The notes beneath the pieces are model-generated. The model saw only the letters and a list, made by a program, of their open reading frames with translations, was not told where the DNA came from and made no database searches. A stretch of 64,000 bases of DNA from Streptomyces sp. NBC_00582 (GTDB lineage Bacteria > Actinomycetota > Actinomycetes > Streptomycetales > Streptomycetaceae). A program made the position numbers and the translations under genes. Shown here piece by piece: positions 34,481 to 43,641 of the stretch (position 1 is its first letter; every line of letters starts with the position of its first letter). The stretch spans positions 5,828,001 through 5,892,000 of the forward strand of contig NZ_CP107772.1 in NCBI RefSeq assembly GCF_036345155.1, given 5' to 3'.

Positions 34481-36124
34481 TCAGCCCTCCGCGAGCAGCT
34501 CGTCCGCGTCCATGATCCGGTACGCGTACCCCTGCTCCGCCAGGAACCGCTGCCGGTGCGCGGCGAAGTCCTGGTCGATCGTGTCGCGGGCGACGACCGA
34601 GTAGAAGTGGGCCTGGTGGCCGTCCGCCTTCGGGCGCAGCACACGGCCCAGACGCTGGGCCTCCTCCTGACGGGAACCGAAGGTGCCGGACACCTGGATG
34701 GCGACCGTCGCCTCGGGCAGGTCGATCGAGAAGTTCGCCACCTTCGACACCACCAGCACGCTGATCTCGCCCTCCCGGAACGCGTCGAAGAGCTTCTCGC
34801 GCTGAGCGTTGGACGTCTCGCCCTTGATGACCGGCGCCCCGAGGTGCTCGCCCAGCTCGTCCAGCTGGTCGATGTACTGGCCGATGACGAGGATCTGCTG
34901 GCCCGCGAAGCGCCGCACGATCGCCTCCGTCACCTTCCGCTTGGTCGCGGTCGTCGCACAGAAGCGGTACTTCTCCTCCGCCTCGGCGGTCGCGTACGCC
35001 AGCCGCTCCGAGTCGGTGAGGTTGACCCGTACCTCCACGCAGTCCGCCGGCGCGATGTAGCCCTGCGCCTCGATCTCCTTCCACGGCGCGTCGAACCGCT
35101 TGGGGCCGATGAGGGAGAACACGTCCGACTCACGGCCGTCCTCGCGGACCAGCGTCGCGGTCAGACCAAGACGGCGGCGGGCCTGGAGGTCGGCGGTGAA
35201 CTTGAAGACGGGCGCGGGCAGCAGATGCACCTCGTCGTAGACGATGAGTCCCCAGTCCCGGGAGTCGAACAGCTCCAGGTGCGGGTAGACGCCCTTCCGC
35301 CGGGTCGTCAGCACCTGGTAGGTGGCGATGGTGACCGGGCGGATCTCCTTGCGGGTCCCGCTGTACTCGCCGATCTCCTCCTCGGTCAGCGAGGTCCGCT
35401 TCACCAGCTCGTGCTTCCACTGCCGCGCCGAGACCGTGTTCGTGACGAGGATCAGCGTGGTCGACTTCGCCTGCGCCATCGACCCCGCGCCGACCAGCGT
35501 CTTGCCCGCACCGCAGGGCAGGACCACGACCCCGCTGCCGCCGTGCCAGAAGTTCTCCACCGCCTGCTTCTGGTACGGCCTGAGCGCCCAGCCGTCCTCC
35601 GCCAGCTCGATCGGATGCGCCTCGCCGTCCACGTACCCGGCGAGGTCCTCGGCCGGCCAGCCCAGCTTCAGCAGGGTCTGCTTGATCTGCCCGCGCTCCG
35701 AGGGGTGCACCACGACGGTGTCCGGGTCGATCCGGGCGCCGACCAGCGGGGTGACCCGCTTGGAGCGCAGGATCTCCTCCAGCACCGGCCGGTCGGTCGT
35801 GGTCAGCACCAGGCCGTGCGCCGGGTGCTTGGACAGGGTCAGACGGCCGTAGCGGTCCATCGTCTCCGCGATGTCCACGAGCAGCGCGTGCGGCACCGGG
35901 TAGCGGCTGTACTGCACCAGCGCGTCCACCACCTGCTCGGCGTCGTGCCCGGCGGCCCGCGCGTTCCACAGGCCGAGCGGGGTCACCCGGTAGGTGTGGA
36001 TGTGCTCGGGCGCCCGCTCCAGCTCGGCGAACGGCGCGATGGCGCGACGGCAGTCGTCGGCCTGCTCGTGGTCGACTTCCAGGAGCAGGGTCTTGTCCGA
36101 CTGGACGATCAGCGGTCCGTTCAC
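34481..36124 (-). CDS. XPB-type DNA repair helicase (superfamily 2)
   Basis: 547 residues. An N-terminal damage-recognition-like domain (about 1-170) precedes the helicase core: Walker A LPCGAGKTLVGAG, DEVH box (VYDEVHLLP), RRRLGLTATLVREDGRE, and motif VI QEEAQRLGRVLRPK. The RED motif is present in VREDGRE. This is the bacterial XPB family, a 3'-5' helicase probably acting in repair. Neighbour 36902-39445 is its common genomic partner in actinobacteria. Confidence 0.92.
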   Translation of the reverse strand: MNGPLIVQSDKTLLLEVDHEQADDCRRAIAPFAELERAPEHIHTYRVTPLGLWNARAAGHDAEQVVDALVQYSRYPVPHALLVDIAETMDRYGRLTLSKHPAHGLVLTTTDRPVLEEILRSKRVTPLVGARIDPDTVVVHPSERGQIKQTLLKLGWPAEDLAGYVDGEAHPIELAEDGWALRPYQKQAVENFWHGGSGVVVLPCGAGKTLVGAGSMAQAKSTTLILVTNTVSARQWKHELVKRTSLTEEEIGEYSGTRKEIRPVTIATYQVLTTRRKGVYPHLELFDSRDWGLIVYDEVHLLPAPVFKFTADLQARRRLGLTATLVREDGRESDVFSLIGPKRFDAPWKEIEAQGYIAPADCVEVRVNLTDSERLAYATAEAEEKYRFCATTATKRKVTEAIVRRFAGQQILVIGQYIDQLDELGEHLGAPVIKGETSNAQREKLFDAFREGEISVLVVSKVANFSIDLPEATVAIQVSGTFGSRQEEAQRLGRVLRPKADGHQAHFYSVVARDTIDQDFAAHRQRFLAEQGYAYRIMDADELLAEG

Positions 36125-36255
36125 GTGGTACGCACATCCTTTCCGAGGCGGCCAAACGTCCAGTGTGCCCCATCACGCGTGCAACCCCGAGTGCGTCTTG
36201 ACGGTCTTGTCGGGGGGAAGCCGTGCAGCGCGCGCGGCTCGGTGAGGAGCTCGCG

Positions 36256-36798
36256 GTGACTTCGGTACGCATCTGGGGACCCGGCGTCGGCGCTGTGGTG
36301 GTGCTGGTGGCGACCGGGGCGTGGGCGCGGGGGTCGAGCGGTGTGGACGCCGGCCTGTGGGACGCCGTACGGCCCGCGATCGAGGCGCGGCTCGTCGCGC
36401 AGGCGCAGGGGGACGGGGCCGGAGAGAGTGAGCCCGCGCTGAAGACGCGGTGGTTCTGCGAGGCGCAGGCGCTGGATCTCCGTCAGGACGGGGAGCACCG
36501 GGTGCGGGCCGGGGTCGACACGTTGTGTGTGGAGTACGGGGTGCGGGGTGGGGCGCTTCAGGAGTGTGCGGGGTCGCACGTTCCGCAGGTGATGCGGTTG
36601 GAGAGGGACGGCGAGGGTTATCGCGTCGTCGCGCAGGAGGAGGCGCCGGACGGGGCCGGGTACGCGGACTGGGAGAAGGACCACTTCTCGGTGTTCGCCG
36701 AGTCGCGGCTGGACGAGGCCGTGAGTTCGGCGGGGTTGGAGAGTGCGGCGCGGGTGCATTTCGGGCTGGGGGCGGATTCGGCGGTGGGGGACTGTTAG
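36256..36798 (+). CDS. Exported or membrane-anchored hypothetical protein
   Basis: 180 residues from GTG 36256 with GAGGAG six bases upstream. A hydrophobic N-terminal segment (VGAVVVLVATGAWARG) could be a signal or anchor. Three cysteines (WFCEAQ, TLCVEY, QECAGS) and a fourth at the very C-terminus (GDC) suggest disulfides. No known family recognised. Divergent from the XPB gene. Confidence 0.68.
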   Translation: MTSVRIWGPGVGAVVVLVATGAWARGSSGVDAGLWDAVRPAIEARLVAQAQGDGAGESEPALKTRWFCEAQALDLRQDGEHRVRAGVDTLCVEYGVRGGALQECAGSHVPQVMRLERDGEGYRVVAQEEAPDGAGYADWEKDHFSVFAESRLDEAVSSAGLESAARVHFGLGADSAVGDC

Positions 36799-36890
36799 CC
36801 GTCGTTCGGCTGCGGCTCGGTCGTGGCTGGTCGCGCCCCGCGGCGGAGCCGCATATGGGTACGGCCCCGCGCCCTTGAGGGGCGCTGCTC
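36799..36890 (-). repeat. Streptomyces intergenic repeat, copy B (interrupted)
   Basis: On the minus strand: AAGGGGCGCGGGG, then an extra ~30-base palindromic segment (ATGCGGCTCCGCCGCGGGG), then GCGCGACCAGCCACGACC. Fills the convergent gap between the 36256 gene and the XPB partner gene. Confidence 0.6.
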
Positions 36891-36901
36891 GACCCGGCGC
36901 C

Positions 36902-39445
36902 TCACTCGTCCGCCAGTTCTGCCACCCCCGTGATCCGGTGCAACGGATAGGTGCGGACCTCGTCCGCCGTGTGGTCGTACGCCGTCACGAAGCCGCCCTC
37001 CACCCTCACGGGGGCGATGACGCGCTGGCTGGCGGAGCCCTCGGCGTTGACGTAGCCGATCCACAGGGCCTCGCCCGTCAGGACGGCGGCCTGCATGGTG
37101 GCGAGGGTCTCGGCGTTGCTGGTGCGGGGGAGTTCGCCGGGGGCGAGGGGGACGGCCGTGTCCGTGGGCTTGCGGGGGGCCGTGGAGGCGAGGTCGCCCG
37201 CGCGGATCGCCCGGACCGCCGCCGTCAGGAGGGTCGCGTCGGGGACCGGGGGGCCCTCGGGGACCGGCTCGGGGGCCGTGCGGGGCGGGGTGCGGTGGGC
37301 GTGGGCGCGGGTGATCAGGACGTCGCCCTCGGCGGATTCGGCGGCGGGCGCGTATCCCATCGCGCGCAGCCCGTCGAGCAGGGTGGCCGGGTCGGCCTGG
37401 GCGGCCAGCACCGTCGGGGCCAGGCGGCGCAGCCGCAGCGCGCCGGCCCGTTTGTCGGCGAGGATCTCGTTCAGCACGGTGTCGTCGTCGCAGCGGACGT
37501 ACGCCGAGGCCGCGCCCACCCGCAGATGGCCGTGCCGGCGCGCCACGTCGTCGATCAGATAGGCGAGCGGCTGGGGCACGGGGGTACGGGAGTGCTGGGC
37601 GAGGAAGGCGTGCAGGTCGGAGGCGCTGCGGCCGGCGTCCAGGGCGCGGCGTACGGAGCCGGGGGTGAAGCGGTAGACGGTCGCGCCGCCCTTGGACTCC
37701 ACGTCGGCGAGCACGCCCAGCACGTCGGCGAGCGGGCGTTGGAGGGGGCCCGGGGCCACGGCCGTGAGGTCCGCCTGGAGCAGGACGTGGTCCAGGGGCT
37801 CGGGCAGGAGCGGGGCCAGGAGGCGGGTGGCGGCCGCCGCGGCCACCGCCTGCTCGGGCGGGGAGAGAGGGGTGAGCGGGGCGGCCGTACGGTGGTGGTG
37901 GACCGGCAGTTTGTCGCCGGGGCCCTGGGGTTCCGGGTGTGCCGCGGGGGCGGCCGGTGAGGCGCCGATCAGGGCGCGGCCCTGGGCGGAGAGCGCGCCG
38001 CGGCCGGTCAGGCCGAGCAGTTCGGCCTCGGCGAGCGTCCAGCGGGCCAGGCGGGAGCGGAGATCGTCCTCGGTGGCGGAGGTGCGCGGTCCGCGCAGGG
38101 GGCGTTCCCAGCGCAGCCGGGCCAGTACCGCCTCCGGGTCCGGGGCGGCGCCCTCCGGCAGGGCGGCCAGCAGGGCCAGGACCCGGTGGCGCACCTCGGG
38201 GGCGGCCGAGCGGTCCAGGCCCGGGCCCAGCGCCGACAGCGCGCGTTCCTTCGCGTCCCGGCCGCCGACCACACCGGAGGTGCGGGTCGCCGCCAGCCAG
38301 GCCTCCGCGAGCCGTGTCCAGCGCTCGGCGACGGGGCGCTCCAGCCATGCGTCGTACGCCGGGGTCGCCGCGTACCGCTCGTCGGCCTCACCGTCGGAGG
38401 CGATCAGTCCCGCCGCGTACGCCAGCTCCACCCAGAACGCCGCGACCGGCTCCGGGACGTCGAGGGCGACGGCCGTCCGCTTCAGGTCCCGGACGCTCAG
38501 TCCGCCGGCCCGCAGCACCGCCGGGCCGCCCTCGTCCCAGTCCTTCAGCAGCTCCTCCACCGTGGCCAGCGCGGTGTACGCCTGTCCGGCCGCCGTGCTG
38601 TCCACAACCTGTGGACGGTGGGTGGCGGCCGGCTCCACGGCGGGCGGCAGCGGCTCCGGCGCCCGGTGCGCGCGGCCGGCCCGCAGATGCAGGGCGACCT
38701 CGCGGGGCAGGACGACCGTGCCGGGCGCCGTCGGCAGCAGCAGGCCGCGGTCCAGCAGCCAGCGCAGCCGGGGCGCCGGATCGTGCGTGACCTGGCCGTA
38801 CGGCGGGCCCCACATCAGGCGCTCCAGCACCTCCAGGGACTCCGCCGGGGCCTTGGCCAGCATGGCCTTCATCTTCCTGCGGTGGGTGAAGAGCGCGGTC
38901 AGGGCGTCCACGGCCGACACCGAGTCGTGCGTGGACGGCAGGCCCACCGTCGCCACGATCTCCTGGATCCGGCCCGGCGACATCCCCGCCGTGGCCTCCC
39001 GCACACTCGGGCCGAGCCCGGTCGGGGAGGGGTGCTGCGGCGACGGGGCGAGCAGTTCACGGGCGGTGCGCACGAGACGGAGGCGGTCGTCGGCGCCCCA
39101 CACCAGCGCCTGCTCGCGCAGGGCGGCGAGCGCGGCGGGCAGCGCGGCCGAGACCTCCGGGTCGCGGGCGTCCCCGGCCATCAGGCCGAGCAGTTCGTCG
39201 TACGACGACGGGTCGGCGGCCACCGCCAGCGCCTCCGCGGTCTGCAGGGCGAACCGGTCGAGCCGCTCCAGGGCGCGGACGACGGACGCGCGGGTGCCGG
39301 CGCGGGTGGCGAGCTGGGTGAGGTCGGTGGGGACCGGGGTGATGAGGTCGGGGCGGCTGCGCAGGAGGGCGGCCAGGGAGGCGTCGTCCCTGCCGCGGAG
39401 CGCTTCCGCGAGGGACCGGGGGGCCGGGTGGTCCTCGGTGCTCAT
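36902..39445 (-). CDS. Large XPB-associated protein (helicase-associated/WYL-like)
   Basis: 847 residues from the ATG at 39445. Long helical N-terminal part rich in Leu and Arg (SLAEALRGRDDASLAALLRSRPDL, split by winged-helix-like segments), no Walker motifs, and a C-terminal beta-rich region (GEALWIGYVNAEGSASQRVI ... VTAYDHTADEVRTYPLHRI) that resembles a WYL domain. Annotation pipelines commonly call it helicase-associated or XPB N-terminal-like. Lies beside the XPB helicase on the same strand with one gene between. It may load or regulate XPB at damage. Confidence 0.8.
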   Translation of the reverse strand: MSTEDHPAPRSLAEALRGRDDASLAALLRSRPDLITPVPTDLTQLATRAGTRASVVRALERLDRFALQTAEALAVAADPSSYDELLGLMAGDARDPEVSAALPAALAALREQALVWGADDRLRLVRTARELLAPSPQHPSPTGLGPSVREATAGMSPGRIQEIVATVGLPSTHDSVSAVDALTALFTHRRKMKAMLAKAPAESLEVLERLMWGPPYGQVTHDPAPRLRWLLDRGLLLPTAPGTVVLPREVALHLRAGRAHRAPEPLPPAVEPAATHRPQVVDSTAAGQAYTALATVEELLKDWDEGGPAVLRAGGLSVRDLKRTAVALDVPEPVAAFWVELAYAAGLIASDGEADERYAATPAYDAWLERPVAERWTRLAEAWLAATRTSGVVGGRDAKERALSALGPGLDRSAAPEVRHRVLALLAALPEGAAPDPEAVLARLRWERPLRGPRTSATEDDLRSRLARWTLAEAELLGLTGRGALSAQGRALIGASPAAPAAHPEPQGPGDKLPVHHHRTAAPLTPLSPPEQAVAAAAATRLLAPLLPEPLDHVLLQADLTAVAPGPLQRPLADVLGVLADVESKGGATVYRFTPGSVRRALDAGRSASDLHAFLAQHSRTPVPQPLAYLIDDVARRHGHLRVGAASAYVRCDDDTVLNEILADKRAGALRLRRLAPTVLAAQADPATLLDGLRAMGYAPAAESAEGDVLITRAHAHRTPPRTAPEPVPEGPPVPDATLLTAAVRAIRAGDLASTAPRKPTDTAVPLAPGELPRTSNAETLATMQAAVLTGEALWIGYVNAEGSASQRVIAPVRVEGGFVTAYDHTADEVRTYPLHRITGVAELADE

Positions 39446-39595
39446 CTTGCCCACGTTAGCGGGTCACCGTCTTGGGGGGCCGCGCCCCCGGGCCCCCGCG
39501 TCGGCCCTGGACGGGCCTCGTCCCGGCGCCGCCGGAGGGGCTGATCGGTGCCGGGCTGGGCCGGATCGTCGGGCTTGCGCGATAGCGTCTTCCCC

Positions 39596-40534
39596 GTGGG
39601 GATCGAGAGCGACCAGGTCGTCTACGAGTATCTGAGCCGCGTCGGTGACATCGCGCAGCAGCAGCAGTTGTCGTCGGCCACGCGGATGCGGCTCGTGTCC
39701 GAGTTGCGCAACGAGATCGACCGGCGCCGGTCCAAGGCGCCCGTCGACTCGCCCGCGGCCGTCCGCCGCATCATCGACCGCCTCGGCAGCCCGGACGACG
39801 TCGTCGCCGCCGCGGCCGACGGCGGCGGGGGCACGGCCCCGCAGGCGCCGACGCCCTCCGTGCCCGTCCAGCGCGACGACGAGGACCGGCCGCCACCGCC
39901 GACGACCCTGCGCAAGGTGCCCGGACCCCGGTCGGGCTCGCTCGCCGACGACGTGCGGGTGCCCGACTGGTGGCGGCGGGAGTCCGACCCCTTCGGGGCG
40001 GGCGACGAGGTCCCCGGTTTCGTCGGCGGGGTCGAGATCCCGGAGATGCTGAGGCCCCCGCAGCCGGAGAAGGAGCGGGACAAGGAGAAGGAGCAGGCGG
40101 AGCGGGAGGCCGCGGCTCCGGCGGACGAGCCCGCCGCCGAGACCGGCGCGGCGGCGAAAGGACGGCGGCGGTTTCTGCCCGCCCTGCCCGGCGGGGGCGG
40201 CTGGAGCAACCCCCTGCTGCTCCTCGCCGCGGCCGCCCTCCTCGTCGGCGCGGTGCTCGGGAAGTTGTTGCTGCTGGTCGTGGGCTGGGCCATCGCCTAT
40301 CTCTCGCGCCGGCTGACCGACCGGGAGACCAAGCTGGCGGTCATGTGGCTGCCGGGACTGTCCGCCGCCGCCGGGCTGGTGTGGCTGTGGGGCCGCAGCG
40401 AGGGCCGCTGGGGCGCGCCGATCGCCGAGGGGCACATGAACGAAGCGATCGCCGGGACCTGGCCGTGGGTGGTGCGGGGCGCGGCCGTGGCGTCGGCGCT
40501 GTTCCTGGTGTGGCGCTCGCAGCGGCGGACATAG
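39596..40534 (+). CDS. Membrane protein with N-terminal helical and C-terminal TM domains
   Basis: 312 residues from a GTG (the frame is open further upstream but without a start of better context). N-terminal helical domain (VYEYLSRVGDIAQQQQLS ... IIDRLGSPDDVVAAA) looks like the DUF1700/HAAS type that often binds PadR or membrane partners. A disordered charged linker (KERDKEKEQAERE) follows, then 3-4 transmembrane helices (LLLLAAAALLVGAVLG, LAVMWLPGLSAAAGLVWLW). Function unknown. Diverges from the XPB partner. Confidence 0.72.
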   Translation: MGIESDQVVYEYLSRVGDIAQQQQLSSATRMRLVSELRNEIDRRRSKAPVDSPAAVRRIIDRLGSPDDVVAAAADGGGGTAPQAPTPSVPVQRDDEDRPPPPTTLRKVPGPRSGSLADDVRVPDWWRRESDPFGAGDEVPGFVGGVEIPEMLRPPQPEKERDKEKEQAEREAAAPADEPAAETGAAAKGRRRFLPALPGGGGWSNPLLLLAAAALLVGAVLGKLLLLVVGWAIAYLSRRLTDRETKLAVMWLPGLSAAAGLVWLWGRSEGRWGAPIAEGHMNEAIAGTWPWVVRGAAVASALFLVWRSQRRT

Positions 40535-40573
40535 GTCGCGGGCCGACGCCGCCGACCGGGCACAATGGCCCGC

Positions 40574-41197
40574 ATGACCGTCGCCTCCCCCCGCGCCCGC
40601 ACCGTCGGCTTCGACCTCGACATGACCCTCATCGACTCCCGGCCCGGCATCCACGCCTGCTGGGTGGAGCTGTCCGCGCGGACGAGGACGTACGTCGACG
40701 CCGACCTGGTGGTCACCCGGCTCGGGCCGCCGCTGGAGGAGGAGATCGCCCACTGGTTCCCGGCCGAGGACATACCGGCCGTGGCCGGCCTCTACCGCGA
40801 GATCTACCCGGCGTACGCCGTCGCGGGCAGCCTCGCGATGCCCGGCGCGCATGACGCCGTCGAGGCGGTGCGGCGGGCGGGCGGCCGGGCGATCGTCGTC
40901 ACCGCGAAGTGGGAGCCGAACGCCAGGCTGCACATGGAGCACCTGGGCATGCGGCCCGACGCGGTGATCGGCAATCTGTGGGCGGCGCAGAAGGCGGGGG
41001 CGCTGCGCGAGCACGGCGCGTCCGTGTACGTCGGCGACCATGTCGGGGACGTGCGCGGGGCGCGGCTCGCCGGGGCGTTCTCGGTGGCGGTGGCCACGGG
41101 GCCGTGCAGCGCGGCGGAGCTGACCGAGGCCGGGGCGGACGTCGTGCTGGACGATCTGACCCGGTTCGGTGAGTGGTTCGCCGGCTACGAGGGCTGA
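40574..41197 (+). CDS. HAD-family phosphatase
   Basis: 207 residues. Nucleophile motif VGFDLDMTLIDSRPG, motif II IVVTAKW and motif IV YVGDHVGDVRGA fit a phosphoglycolate-phosphatase-like HAD hydrolase with a small helical cap. Likely a cytoplasmic phosphomonoesterase of unknown substrate. An in-frame ATG three codons earlier is possible. Overlaps the convergent small membrane protein gene by 13 bases. Confidence 0.87.
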   Translation: MTVASPRARTVGFDLDMTLIDSRPGIHACWVELSARTRTYVDADLVVTRLGPPLEEEIAHWFPAEDIPAVAGLYREIYPAYAVAGSLAMPGAHDAVEAVRRAGGRAIVVTAKWEPNARLHMEHLGMRPDAVIGNLWAAQKAGALREHGASVYVGDHVGDVRGARLAGAFSVAVATGPCSAAELTEAGADVVLDDLTRFGEWFAGYEG

Positions 41198-41442
41198 CGT
41201 CCCGCCCGCGCCTGACGCCGGCCCGCCGCGATCGACCGCAGGACGCCGGCGCCCGCGACGAGGAATCCCACGCCCATGAGCATGCTCAGTCCGAACATGT
41301 AGGTCGGAAAAGGCGTCGTGCCGAGAAGCAGCGGGGCGATCGTGACGAGGGTGGCCACGGCGCCGACGAAGAAGACGAGGGCGCCGGCACGGATCAGTCG
41401 GTCACCGGGAGCGGCGGAATTCGTTTGGGTTTTGTCACGCAC
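41185..41442 (-). CDS. Small two-helix membrane protein
   Basis: 85 residues from GTG 41442. Two hydrophobic helices (LIRAGALVFFVGAVATLVTI and TYMFGLSMLMGVGFLVAGAG) and an Arg-rich C-terminal tail. No function known. Divergent from the long cold-shock protein gene; the 179-base gap 41443-41621 holds a possible promoter TTGTCA-N16-TAGCCT at 41488-41515 for the latter. Confidence 0.7.
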   Translation of the reverse strand: MRDKTQTNSAAPGDRLIRAGALVFFVGAVATLVTIAPLLLGTTPFPTYMFGLSMLMGVGFLVAGAGVLRSIAAGRRQARAGRQPS

Positions 41443-41621
41443 CGGACCAGGGTAGTTCCCAGCGCGAAGGAACAACCGGGGGACGTCTTGTCAGTCGCCC
41501 GAAGACCATTAGCCTTGGTACCGGCGGGTCATGGTCGACCCGCCCGAGTGCTATCAAGAGCCGTTCCAGAGCTGTTTTTTCCAGAAGCAAGTTTCCGACG
41601 AGTACGAGGACGAGGACAGAC

Positions 41622-42005
41622 GTGCCTACCGGCAAGGTCAAGTGGTTCAACAGCGAGAAGGGCTTCGGCTTTCTCTCCCGTGACGACGGCGGTGACGTCT
41701 TCGTCCATTCCTCGGTCCTCCCCGCCGGAGTCGAGACACTGAAGCCGGGCCAGCGAGTGGAGTTCGGCGTCGTCGCCGGACAGCGCGGTGACCAGGCCCT
41801 TTCCGTCGTCCTCCTCGACCCGACGCCCTCGGTCGCGGCGGCCCAGCGCAAGAAGCCCGACGAACTGGCCTCCATCGTGCAGGACCTGACCACCCTCCTC
41901 GAGAACATCACTCCGATGCTGGAGAAGGGCCGTTACCCCGACAAGGCCTCCGGCAAGAAGATCGCCGGCCTGCTGCGCGCGGTCGCCGACCAGCTGGACG
42001 TCTGA
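41622..42005 (+). CDS. Cold-shock domain protein with C-terminal extension
   Basis: 127 residues from GTG. A complete cold-shock domain (1-67; GKVKWFNSEKGFGFLS, VFVHSSVLP) is followed by ~60 residues (KPDELASIVQDLTTLLENIT ... GLLRAVADQLDV) forming predicted helices not found in CspA. Long actinobacterial paralogues of this type are common. The extension could mediate dimerisation or protein contacts. It ends 15 nt before the convergent mqnD. Confidence 0.9.
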   Translation: MPTGKVKWFNSEKGFGFLSRDDGGDVFVHSSVLPAGVETLKPGQRVEFGVVAGQRGDQALSVVLLDPTPSVAAAQRKKPDELASIVQDLTTLLENITPMLEKGRYPDKASGKKIAGLLRAVADQLDV

Positions 42006-42020
42006 CCCGAAGGGCCCGCC

Positions 42021-42899
42021 TCAGGGGAAATCGAGCGCGTTCGGCCCGAGGGGCGGCACCAGCCCCTCGGCCGACGCACGGGTCAGCAGGCCCCTGACGG
42101 CCGCGTAGCCGGGCTCGCCCAGGTTCGCCGTGAACTCGTTGACGTACAGGCCGATGTGCTGGTCGGCGACGGCCGGGTCCATTTCCTGGGCGTGGGCCAT
42201 GACGTACGGGCGGGAGACCTCGGGGGCGTCCCAGGCGGCGTGGACGGAGGCGCGGATGGCCTCCGTCAGGCCCGTCAGCGCGGCGGCGCCCAGGGACCGC
42301 TTGGCGATGATCGCGCCCAGCGGGATGGGCAGGCCCGTCGTGGACTCCCAGTGCTCACCCATGTCGGCGAGCTTGTGCAGGCCGTAGTTCTGGTAAGTGA
42401 ACCGCGCCTCGTGGATGACGAGTCCCGCGTCGACCTTGCCGTCCCGCACGGCGGGCATGATCTCGTGGAACGGCAGGACCACGATCTCGCCGACCCCGCC
42501 GGGCAGCGTGTCCGCCGCCCAGAGACGGAACAGCAGGTACGCCGTCGACCTCTCGGAGGGGACCGCGACCGTGCGCCCGGCGAGTCCCCCACTGCCGAAA
42601 GCGGGGGAGGTGCCCCCGAGCCCCGCCTCCCGGGTCAGGACCAGCGGGCCGCAGCCCCGGCCCAGCGCGCCCCCGCACGGCAGCAGCGCGTACTCGTCGA
42701 GGACGTACGGCAGCACGGCGTACGACACCTTGAGCACGTCGAACTCGCCGCGCTCGGCCATGCCGTTGGTGACGTCGATGTCCGCGAACGTCACGTCGAG
42801 CGCGGGCGCGCCCGGCACCCGGCCGTGGGCCAGGGCGTCGAAGACGAACGTGTCGTTCGGGCAGGGGGAGTACGCGATCTTCAGCGGTTCACCGGTCAT
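42021..42899 (-). CDS. mqnD: 1,4-dihydroxy-6-naphthoate synthase (futalosine pathway)
   Basis: 292 residues. IAYSPCPNDTFVFDALAHG is the family N-terminus, and IHEARFTYQNYGL and DQHIGLYVNEFT are conserved later. It acts in the alternative menaquinone pathway used by Streptomyces, converting cyclic dehypoxanthine futalosine to 1,4-dihydroxy-6-naphthoate. It overlaps upstream mqnB by 11 bases. Residues around LGGTSPAFGSGG are encoded by an inserted Streptomyces palindromic repeat and lie between normal segments (LTREAG and LAGRTVAVPS). Confidence 0.92.
   Translation of the reverse strand: MTGEPLKIAYSPCPNDTFVFDALAHGRVPGAPALDVTFADIDVTNGMAERGEFDVLKVSYAVLPYVLDEYALLPCGGALGRGCGPLVLTREAGLGGTSPAFGSGGLAGRTVAVPSERSTAYLLFRLWAADTLPGGVGEIVVLPFHEIMPAVRDGKVDAGLVIHEARFTYQNYGLHKLADMGEHWESTTGLPIPLGAIIAKRSLGAAALTGLTEAIRASVHAAWDAPEVSRPYVMAHAQEMDPAVADQHIGLYVNEFTANLGEPGYAAVRGLLTRASAEGLVPPLGPNALDFP
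42582..42620. repeat. Palindromic mini-repeat inserted in mqnD
   Basis: GAGTCCCCCACTGCCGAAAG followed by CGGGGGAGGTGCCCCCGAG; internal arms CCCCC/GGGGG with loop ACTGCCGAAAG. This type of element is familiar from many Streptomyces genes. It adds 12-13 codons in frame. Confidence 0.6.
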
Positions 42900-43641
42900 G
42901 TGGCTGCCAACTCTCCAGGGCGGGGGCGAGCTTCCCGAAGGCCTCCGTGAGCGCGGCCAGCGCCTCGCCGATGCGCCAGGCGGCCCGGTCGCGGGGGCCC
43001 ACGGGGTTGGAGACCGCGCGGATCTCCAGGACGGGCGTGCCGTGCGCGACGGCCGCCTCGGCGACCCCGAAGCCCTCCATGGCCTCGGCGAGCGCACCCG
43101 GGTGGCGCTCGTGCAGCGCGGCGGCCCGGGAGGCGGTGCCGGTGACCGTGGAGACGGTCAGGATCTCCCCGGTACGGCCCTGGATGGCGGCCTCGGCGAC
43201 CCGTACGAGTGACTCCGGCGGACGGTGGGTGACGGTCCCGAAGCCCAGCTCGGTGACCGGCAGGAAACCCTCCGGGGTCTCCGCGCCCAGGTCGGCGGCG
43301 GTGATCCGGTCGGCGACGACCACGGAGCCGACGGGGGCCCCGGGGAGGAAACCACCGGCGATACCGGCCGAGACGACCAGGGTGTACGGCGCCCCGCGCA
43401 GGGCGGCGGCGGTCAGCGCGGCGGAGACGGACGCGGCGGCGCGCGCGGGACCCACGCCGGCGGCCAGGAGGTCGAAGGCCTCGTCGGGGCGGTGGAGGAC
43501 CACCCCGGGCAGCGGCACCTCCACCCGGCACGGCTCCACGAACGCCTGTGCCACCGCGTCCCGTTCTGCGGGGACCGCGGTGGCCACGAGGACGCGGGCG
43601 GAGAACGTGACTAGTCGTCCTTCTTCAGCTTGAACGACCAC
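42889..43641 (-). CDS. mqnB: Futalosine hydrolase
   Basis: Nucleoside-phosphorylase-like fold: RVLVATAVPAERDAV, LVVSAGIAGGFLPGAP, and AEAMEGFGVAEAA with the base-binding Glu. It removes hypoxanthine from futalosine. The start is uncertain. A purine-rich GAAGAAGGA lies six bases before GTC, which is not a start codon. In-frame GTGs exist at 43641 (used here, overlapping the lipoprotein gene) and 43587, but the latter would remove the first beta strand RVL. Pathway and operon with mqnD are secure. Confidence 0.87.
   Translation of the reverse strand: MVVQAEEGRLVTFSARVLVATAVPAERDAVAQAFVEPCRVEVPLPGVVLHRPDEAFDLLAAGVGPARAAASVSAALTAAALRGAPYTLVVSAGIAGGFLPGAPVGSVVVADRITAADLGAETPEGFLPVTELGFGTVTHRPPESLVRVAEAAIQGRTGEILTVSTVTGTASRAAALHERHPGALAEAMEGFGVAEAAVAHGTPVLEIRAVSNPVGPRDRAAWRIGEALAALTEAFGKLAPALESWQPHDR

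Noticed and set aside
42582..42620. Possible internal terminator in mqnD
   Set aside because: The palindrome is in frame and matches a genus-wide coding repeat; the gene continues normally past it.
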